The notes beneath the pieces are model-generated. The model saw only the letters and a list, made by a program, of their open reading frames with translations, searched no databases and had not been told where the DNA came from. From JAUIEH01 sp964483375 (GTDB taxonomy: Bacteria; Pseudomonadota; Alphaproteobacteria; Caulobacterales; Maricaulaceae): 64,000 bases of DNA. Of this stretch, positions 58,758-64,000 are shown one piece after another. The stretch is taken from positions 1 to 64,000 of the forward strand of contig CAZABJ010000005.1 of the NCBI GenBank assembly GCA_964483375.1. The letters run 5' to 3'. The translations under genes were made by a program, and so were the position numbers. Within the stretch, counting starts at the first letter, position 1. The number at the start of each line of letters is the position of its first letter.

Positions 58758-58759
58758 GC

Positions 58760-59140
58760 ATGCGTCACGCCACCCTTCTCGCCGCAGTTTGCGGGCTCGC
58801 CCTCGCCGGCTGCTCTCAGGATGACGCCCCGTCACAAATCGACGACGACGCCTCCGCCTCGGCTGAAGAGATCGGGCTCTTGATCGCCGACGGTCATGCA
58901 ATCGCCGAGGTCTCTTGCGCGGTCTGCCACGCCATCGGCTTGACTGACGAAAGCCCGAATCTGACCGCGCCGCCCTTGCGCGAGGTGCTCGCCCTCTATG
59001 ACGCCGACGCGCTTGCGGAGGACTTCATCGACGGCGTTCGCATCAACCACTCCGAAATGCCGACCTTCGATTTCTCGCCGGAAGGCGCGGACGCGCTCAT
59101 CGCCTATTTGCGGTCGATTCAGGTGACCGACGAAGGTTAG
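58760..59140 (+). CDS. Small lipid-anchored c-type cytochrome
   Basis: 126 residues. Lipobox LALAGC (Cys18), acidic spacer (QDDAPSQIDDDASASAEE), then a single haem motif C53AVCH57 and the distal Met in NHSEMPTF (M100). Mature size about 12 kDa, class I mono-haem. Starts 2 bp after phhA and ends by sharing TTAG with the convergent gene. A link to phenylalanine hydroxylation is not known; the position may be chance. Confidence 0.88.
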   Translation: MRHATLLAAVCGLALAGCSQDDAPSQIDDDASASAEEIGLLIADGHAIAEVSCAVCHAIGLTDESPNLTAPPLREVLALYDADALAEDFIDGVRINHSEMPTFDFSPEGADALIAYLRSIQVTDEG

Positions 59141-59532
59141 GGGCTCGGGTCGCTCGGTTCATCGCTCCGGGCGGCCAGGGCGCGCTCGCGATAGGTATTG
59201 AGCAAAAGCGCCAAGTCTTCCGCCTTCAGACCAAAATTGCCGTTGATAACGGCGTTGCCGCCCGCCATTGCGCGCGTGACTTTTGCAAGCGTTTTAGAGA
59301 TTTTCTCAAATTTTTCCGCGTCAAAAACGACTGTCGCGGCATATGTGAAGCCGTATTTCTTTTGTCGCCAAATGCGGAATTCCGAGACCTCCCCCCACGC
59401 ATAATCATCGTTCTGAATGAAATAGTGTTTCTGCCTAAGCCGTTCAGGCGTCAATTCGAGGCGGCACAGTCTTGGCCAACTCGTGATCGTCACGGTCTCC
59501 TGCGCCAGGAGCTGGTCAAGCTTATCCGACAT
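59137..59532 (-). CDS. Unknown conserved protein
   Basis: 131 residues, soluble. N-terminal helix SDKLDQLLAQETVTITSWPRLCRLELTPERLRQKHYFIQNDDY, then a beta-rich middle (WGEVSEFRIWRQKKYGFTYAATVVFDAEKFEKISKT) and a helical end. I do not recognise the family. Codon use matches its neighbours. Its stop overlaps the cytochrome stop; the codon TAA reads in the minus strand over the same TTAG. Confidence 0.68.
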   Translation of the reverse strand: MSDKLDQLLAQETVTITSWPRLCRLELTPERLRQKHYFIQNDDYAWGEVSEFRIWRQKKYGFTYAATVVFDAEKFEKISKTLAKVTRAMAGGNAVINGNFGLKAEDLALLLNTYRERALAARSDEPSDPSP

Positions 59533-59558
59533 GCCGCATCCCCTCCTCGCAACAGTGT

Positions 59559-61019
59559 TTAGGCATCCCGCAGGCCTTTGGTCGCCAACCGTTCCGGCGC
59601 GTCAGCTTCTTGGCTGGCGACCGGATAAGCGCAGTAATCCGCGGCGTAATAGGCGCTGGGACGGTGATTGCCCGAAAATCCAGGACCGCCGAAGGGCATG
59701 GAGGACATCGCCCCCGTCGTGGGTCGGTTCCAATTGACGATGCCTGCCCGGGCGCCCGCGGCGAACCGGTCCCACAACGCACGGTCATCGGACACCAAGC
59801 CGGCGGAAAGCCCGAACTTGGTCGCATTCGCACGGGCGAGCGCCGCCTCGAAACTCGGCTCGCGATAGACCGTCAGCAGCGGCCCGAAGGTCTCGGCGTC
59901 AGGCAAATCCAAGCCCGTCGCATCCACGACGCCGGGGGTCACGAACGCCTCGCCGCGGTCCATCGCCCCTAAGGCGCGCAGCACTTTCCCGCCCTTAGCG
60001 GTCATGCGGTCTTGGGCCTCCCGAACGCGGCCCGCCGCTGCGGCCGACACCAACGGCCCCATGAACGGCTCCTCCGCATCGGTCCAAGCGCCGATGCGCA
60101 GGCGCTCAATCAAGCCAAGCAGAGCCTCCAACACGGCGTCGCCCGCGCCCCCCGCCGGAAGCGCCAAACGCCGCGCGCAAGAACAGCGCTGCCCCGTGGT
60201 GATGAACGCCGACTGCAGCGCGATGACCGCGGCGGCCTCGGGATCCGCGGCGTCCCAAATGACCAGCGGATTGTTCCCACCCATCTCCAGGGCGAGAATC
60301 ACGTCGGGCCGGCCGGCGTATTTGCGGTGGATCATGACGCCGGTGTCCACTGAGCCGGTGAACAGCACCCCGTCGAGCTCGGCGTCCAACACCGCCGCCC
60401 CAGTTTCCCGGGCGCCCTGCACCAAGGTCAAGACACCCGGGGGCGCGCCCGCCTCCGCCCAGGCCTCAGCCATCGCCGCGCCGACCGCCGGGGTCAGCTC
60501 GGAGGGTTTGAACACCGCGACATTCCCCGCGATGAGGGCCGGCACGATGTGACCGTTGGGCAGATGGCCGGGGAAATTATAGGGCCCAAGAACCGCCATC
60601 ACCCCATGGGGCCGATGCGACAGGGTCGCGCGTCCGAACGGGGCCTCCAGCGTTTTGGCTCCGGTGCGCTCCTCATAAGCCGAAAGCGAGATGTCGACCT
60701 TGCCGATCATGGCCGCGACTTCGCCGAGGGACTCCCAAAGCGGCTTGCCGGTCTCTCGAGAGATAAGCTCCGCAAGGGCGTCACGGCGCGCTTCGAGAGC
60801 GGCTTTGAAGCCCAATACGACCTCCCGACGCTCCTCAAACGGCCGCGCCGCCCAGGCTGGAAACGCCGCACGCGCGGCGGCGACCGCCTCGGCCACATCA
60901 CCGGGCCCCGCCGCAGCGCCTTCCCAGACACTCTCGCCCGTCGCGGGATCGACAGAGCGCAGCGTCTCTCCAGCGCCCATCCGGGCCTGACCGTTTATCA
61001 CCACGCCAGCTTCACTCAT
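59559..61019 (-). CDS. astD: Succinylglutamate-semialdehyde dehydrogenase
   Basis: 486 residues from the ATG at 61019, which overlaps the astA stop (ATGA); an ATG four codons earlier lies inside astA. Aldehyde dehydrogenase fold: AVLGPYNFPGHLPNGHIVPAL, FKPSELTP, FTGSVDTG (cofactor Gly), ALEMGGNNPLVIWD (catalytic Glu), QRCSCARRLALP (catalytic Cys). NAD-dependent step 4 of the arginine succinyltransferase pathway. The LEMGGNNP run is AstD-like. astB and astC are not in the window. Confidence 0.94.
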   Translation of the reverse strand: MSEAGVVINGQARMGAGETLRSVDPATGESVWEGAAAGPGDVAEAVAAARAAFPAWAARPFEERREVVLGFKAALEARRDALAELISRETGKPLWESLGEVAAMIGKVDISLSAYEERTGAKTLEAPFGRATLSHRPHGVMAVLGPYNFPGHLPNGHIVPALIAGNVAVFKPSELTPAVGAAMAEAWAEAGAPPGVLTLVQGARETGAAVLDAELDGVLFTGSVDTGVMIHRKYAGRPDVILALEMGGNNPLVIWDAADPEAAAVIALQSAFITTGQRCSCARRLALPAGGAGDAVLEALLGLIERLRIGAWTDAEEPFMGPLVSAAAAGRVREAQDRMTAKGGKVLRALGAMDRGEAFVTPGVVDATGLDLPDAETFGPLLTVYREPSFEAALARANATKFGLSAGLVSDDRALWDRFAAGARAGIVNWNRPTTGAMSSMPFGGPGFSGNHRPSAYYAADYCAYPVASQEADAPERLATKGLRDA

Positions 61020-62026
61020 TCCCTCACCCATACGCGCGCTCGCGCGCCCTCCTCTAATCCCAGCGCCGCCAGAACGTCAGCATTGACGCGCGCGTCGGTC
61101 CCGCTCAAGCCGGCCCGCGTCCTGCAGGTTTGAAAGCCCGGGAGCGTATCGGTGGACAAGAACACGGAGGCGGCCTGAGCCCCCGGTTCTCCGGCGCGAA
61201 CGGTCACCGACCGGCTTTCGCGAACGGTCCGGATCTGGTCGCGGGGCGCGGCGACCAAGGGCCCGCCGTCAAAAATGTCGACCACTCTGTCGTGCCGAAA
61301 TCCTTCCCACTCCAAGAGCCGCATGGCAGCGACCCCATCGGGGTGTACTGCGCCCACCGCGCCTTGCGCCGCCTCGCCGAGCAAATCGACATAGATGGGA
61401 TATTTGGGCATCAGATCGAGGATGAACTGGTTGTCGCTCACCGCACTGAGGCGATCGGCTTCGTCAAACGTCATGCGAAAGAACCGCCGACCCAGCTCTT
61501 CCCAAAAGGGCGAGTGCCCCTCAGCGTCCACTTGCCCGCGAAGCTCCGCGATCACGCGCTCGGAAAATCTGTGCGGCGCCGCGGCGATCAAGAGATACCG
61601 GGATTGCGCAAGAAGCCGACCCGCGCCCCCGCCGCGCGCTTCGGCCTTTATGAACAATGACCCCACCTCGGTGGCGCCGGCGAATTCGTTCACCAAGACC
61701 AGCACGTCCATGTCGAACCGCCGGCCGCCTGCGGCGGAAGCCTGAGCAATTGTCAGAACGCGATAATTGAAGAACGGTTTTTCGACGCCGGTCCCTGCTT
61801 TCACCGCCGCACAGCCGACCACCGCGCCGTCTTGCTCAAGCATAAGAAGATAGGCTCCCCCGGCCGCATCCGCGTCAGGCGCATGGAACGCCGTTTGGGA
61901 CTTCTCCAAACGCCCCCAGATCAGTGGTTCATCATCGGGCAAGCTCGTAAAGCCCGGGCCGGAAAGCCGGGCGAGCTCCATCAGCGCGTCAAAGTCCTCC
62001 AAGCGGGAGGGACGTACGGTCAGCAC
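61016..62026 (-). CDS. astA: Arginine N-succinyltransferase
   Basis: 336 residues, GTG start five bp after the M20 gene stop. Succinyl-CoA plus arginine to N2-succinylarginine, first step of the AST pathway. Start LTVRPSRLEDFDALMELARLSGPGFTSLPDD, then FKAEARGGGAGRLLAQSRYLLIA and the AstA-specific FRMTFDEADRLSAVSDNQFILDLMPKYPIYVDLL; and GFRHDRVVDIFDGGPLVAAPRDQIRTVR. All match the single-subunit AstA type. Operon order: M20 hydrolase, astA, astD. Confidence 0.94.
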   Translation of the reverse strand: MLTVRPSRLEDFDALMELARLSGPGFTSLPDDEPLIWGRLEKSQTAFHAPDADAAGGAYLLMLEQDGAVVGCAAVKAGTGVEKPFFNYRVLTIAQASAAGGRRFDMDVLVLVNEFAGATEVGSLFIKAEARGGGAGRLLAQSRYLLIAAAPHRFSERVIAELRGQVDAEGHSPFWEELGRRFFRMTFDEADRLSAVSDNQFILDLMPKYPIYVDLLGEAAQGAVGAVHPDGVAAMRLLEWEGFRHDRVVDIFDGGPLVAAPRDQIRTVRESRSVTVRAGEPGAQAASVFLSTDTLPGFQTCRTRAGLSGTDARVNADVLAALGLEEGARARVWVRE

Positions 62027-62031
62027 GCGGT

Positions 62032-63300
62032 CTACCCTAGCGCGCGCAAAGACGGCGCGTCGAAGGCGCCCTCGGCGATTTTAAACAACATGACCGCGGC
62101 GAGTTTCGCCCGCTCGGGGAAGCTTGAGAGGATAGCGAACTCCTCATCGGAGTGAATCTTGCCCCCGCGCACGCCAAGCGTATCGACATTGGGGCAGCCG
62201 ACCGCCCAGAGATTGTTGCCCTCGCACACCCCGCCGGTATCCGCCCATTGTACCTCAACGCCTATGGCCGAGCCGGCCGCGCGGGTCCAATCGAAAACCG
62301 CGGCGTTCTGTGCGCTCATCGGTTTGGGCGGGCGGGTGAAGCCGCCATGCAGCGTCGCGACGATCCCATCTCGTGCGCCAGCCTGAGCGATCAACGAATC
62401 GATTTCTCCTTGGGCCCAGTGCATGTCCTCGGGTTCTTTGATCCGCACATTGAAGCGGCACAAGCAAAAGTCGGGAACGACATTGTTCGGTCCGCCGCCA
62501 GCCACTTTGGCGGTGTTGAACGTCACGCCCTCTCTCTGACCATTCAACTTTTGCAACCCCACCACAAAAGCGCTCATCGCTTCGATGGCGTTTCGGCCCA
62601 GGTGGTGCTCGCGACCCGCATGGGCGGCGCGACCCTGGAATGCCACGGCGAAATTGCCCGAACCTTTGCGCGCGCCCGCAAGCCGACCGTCGGCAAGCGC
62701 CGGCTCAAATGTCAGACCCACATGCGCTCGCGCTCCCGCCTCCGCCAAAAGCGGTCCGGAGCCGAGCGATCCGATCTCCTCGTCAGGACTGATCAGAACG
62801 GTGTAGCCCACGCGTTCCCGCGCCGGGTGCCGCTCAAGCGCTTCAAGCGCGCGGGCCATGACGATCAGACCGCCCTTCATGTCCGCCACGCCCGGCCCGT
62901 TAATGGTGTCCTCATCCAGCATCCGCCAGGACTGAAACGCGCTGGCGGGGGGAAACACCGTATCGTGATGGCCCGTCAGCACCACCTGCACCGGGGCGTC
63001 GGGGCGCTTCCGCAGCCGAAAGGCCGGAGGATGCGTCACCGGTTTGACCTCGCCCGCGTCGGTGACGATTTCACTCGGCGCAAGTTCGGGAGCATCGATG
63101 TTTCCTTCAAGCGGCGCAAAAGCCTCAGGGAGCATCGCCCGCATGCGCTCGAGACCTTCGTTGTGCCAACTGCCGGAGTTGACGTCTGACCATGCCTTAA
63201 CCCGCGCGATCATCGCCGCGCCGTCATCCTCGATCCGGTCCAAAAGCGCGTTTTCCTCGCTCGAGAGCGCCACGGCGGAAGATGCGACGGAAGTCGTCAT
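62032..63300 (-). CDS. M20-family metallo-hydrolase in the ast operon
   Basis: 422 residues from the ATG at 63300; the open frame runs 24 codons further. Zinc ligands of the M20 fold: VVLTGHHDTVFPP (His, catalytic Asp), NGPGVADMKGGLIV (bridging Asp), LISPDEEIGSLGS (Glu-Glu), LTFEPALADG (Glu/Asp), and RGGKIHSDEEF (His). A lid/dimer domain occupies about 215-330. Closest by motif to carboxypeptidase G2-like enzymes. In this position it could act on N-succinylglutamate in place of AstE, which is an M14-type enzyme and is not in the window; this is inference. Confidence 0.85.
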   Translation of the reverse strand: MTTSVASSAVALSSEENALLDRIEDDGAAMIARVKAWSDVNSGSWHNEGLERMRAMLPEAFAPLEGNIDAPELAPSEIVTDAGEVKPVTHPPAFRLRKRPDAPVQVVLTGHHDTVFPPASAFQSWRMLDEDTINGPGVADMKGGLIVMARALEALERHPARERVGYTVLISPDEEIGSLGSGPLLAEAGARAHVGLTFEPALADGRLAGARKGSGNFAVAFQGRAAHAGREHHLGRNAIEAMSAFVVGLQKLNGQREGVTFNTAKVAGGGPNNVVPDFCLCRFNVRIKEPEDMHWAQGEIDSLIAQAGARDGIVATLHGGFTRPPKPMSAQNAAVFDWTRAAGSAIGVEVQWADTGGVCEGNNLWAVGCPNVDTLGVRGGKIHSDEEFAILSSFPERAKLAAVMLFKIAEGAFDAPSLRALG

Positions 63301-63499
63301 GGGAGCGTGCCCTTCTACGATGCGGCCCGCAAAACCGCAGACCATGGCCGTCGCAGCCCGTTCAAACGCCAAGCGTTCGATCTGACGGGCGCGAGAGCGC
63401 TGTGATTGAGAGGGTCTTTTGCGGGCCGCCGACGAGCGGGGTCAAGGCGCGCCACCGGAAACACGTCCCTTGTCTCCGTTTGACACGCCCAAAAATGAA

Positions 63500-63527
63500 A
63501 CGGCCCGGCGCGGATGCGCCAGGCCGT
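63500..63527 (-). terminator. Terminator of the ompA-like gene
   Basis: A 12-position stem (ACGGCCCGGCGC with GCGCCAGGCCGT, one mismatch) with a 4-nt loop. On the minus strand it is followed by TTCATTTTT. It stands between the assembly gap and the M20 gene. Confidence 0.75.
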
Positions 63528-63541
63528 CCCAAACTGCGATG

Positions 63542-63641
63542 NNNNNNNNNNNNNNNNNNNNNNNNNNNNNNNNNNNNNNNNNNNNNNNNNNNNNNNNNNN
63601 NNNNNNNNNNNNNNNNNNNNNNNNNNNNNNNNNNNNNNNNN
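63542..63641. other. Assembly gap (100 N)
   Basis: Exactly 100 N, the usual nominal scaffold gap. The OmpA-domain coding region should be in it; a typical OmpA C-terminal domain needs more than 250 bp, so the true gap is probably longer than drawn. Confidence 0.95.
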
Positions 63642-64000
63642 TCGAAGTAAACCACGAACGGAACGTCCGAGCAGGTCGGAGCCGGAGCGGGCGTCCTCTC
63701 GACCGGCGGCGGCGCGACCGGAGCCGGCGCAGCGCCGAAGGAGTAACGCAGGCCGAACAGAACGTCGTATGACTCATACGCGTCGGTTTCGCCCGGAAAG
63801 CCGCCCGGCAGTGAGACGAATTCGACGTCGGGGCCGTAGAAGTAACGGGCTTCGACAAGCGCGGAAATCCGGTCGGTCAGACCAAAGTCCAAGCCGGCCA
63901 AGGCCTGGTAGGAGATGCCGCGGCCGTCCGCTTGAACGGTTTCGCCGCCATTGAACAGGCCGGAAAACTCGGTTTGCGAGTAGCCGACGCCGCCGCCGAC
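63642..64000 (-). CDS. OmpA-family outer membrane protein, middle part (gap and window edge)
   Basis: About 119 residues visible, both ends missing: the start lies right of the window and the C-terminus lies in the gap. Alternating strand pattern of a barrel (DFGLTDRISALVEARYFYG, YESYDVLFGLRYSFG), then the Pro/Ala hinge PAPVAPPPVERTPAPAPTC and SDVPFVVYF, the usual opening of the peptidoglycan-binding OmpA domain in Alphaproteobacteria. The open frame that seems to continue left of the gap (GRPGASAPGRF) has no OmpA similarity and is spurious; a terminator follows there. Confidence 0.85.

Noticed and set aside
63282..63954. Several open frames running through the run of N
   Set aside because: Continuity through N is meaningless; only the ompA frame right of the gap has supporting similarity.
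1..64000. CRISPR arrays, insertion sequences, prophage or integron features
   Set aside because: No regularly spaced short repeats, transposase, integrase or att-like duplications were seen; both tRNA genes have intact 3' ends without an adjoining integrase.

Overview
The window is chromosomal DNA from a GC-rich alphaproteobacterium, most likely of the stalked or CtrA-governed group (Caulobacterales, Maricaulales or Parvularculales type). The basis is a popZ gene beside valS, tolC and a pcm-like gene (I recall this order from Caulobacter), a full TTAA-N7-TTAA CtrA-type site, -10 elements of the form GCTATATC, guaB-rsmB-guaA and der-bamB-TPR clusters, and an OmpA with the alphaproteobacterial linker. 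The species cannot be named from sequence alone. Genes are tightly packed, with many 1-4 bp start/stop overlaps. No insertion sequence, prophage, CRISPR array or rRNA was seen. There is one assembly gap (100 N) near the right end.

Layout. 1-4.4 kb: pcm, tolC, popZ and valS (cut by the window edge), all on the minus strand. 4.4-5.2 kb: tRNA-Cys and tRNA-Asn, with a CtrA-like site and a strong terminator between them. 5.2-11.1 kb: a light and sulfur block. It holds an iron-sulfur bacterial photolyase (PhrB type), a second photolyase with its coupled DUF2256 mini-protein, and a two-gene operon of an OvoA-like sulfoxide synthase without its methyltransferase half plus an ATP-grasp ligase. 11-20 kb: tricorn-type protease, a divergent rhodanese / persulfide-dioxygenase pair, a periplasmic M3 peptidase and an Atm1-type ABC exporter. 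20-30 kb: an anchored LysM protein, LOG hydrolase, a small repeat protein, gltX, two unknown envelope proteins, nadE, a DsbA-fold isomerase with an NTF2-like partner, HU, and class II DAHP synthase.

30-36 kb is the least conventional stretch. It has two envelope proteins (DUF2799; SH3b with an LLGG insertion), a TIR-ParA fusion with a small helical partner, two small membrane proteins, and a second ParA with its own small partner. 36-44.9 kb is housekeeping: radA, cvpA, purF and an SDR on the plus strand, then panB and the TPR-bamB-der operon on the minus strand. 45-49.4 kb: an ECF sigma operon, a secreted unknown, an outer-membrane barrel, a DUF2314/DUF2185 protein and NnrU. 49.5-56.9 kb: guaA, rsmB, guaB, rlmE and ppx. 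57-63.3 kb: amino-acid catabolism, with maiA divergent from phhA (Phe to Tyr to fumarate) and an arginine succinyltransferase operon (M20 hydrolase, astA, astD). The end carries a broken ompA.

The strongest candidates for something undescribed are the OvoA-like/ATP-grasp operon (8.7-11.1 kb), which suggests a thiol-histidine conjugate other than ovothiol, and the TIR-ParA module (31.8-33.5 kb). All domain calls come from reading motifs; no database search was run.
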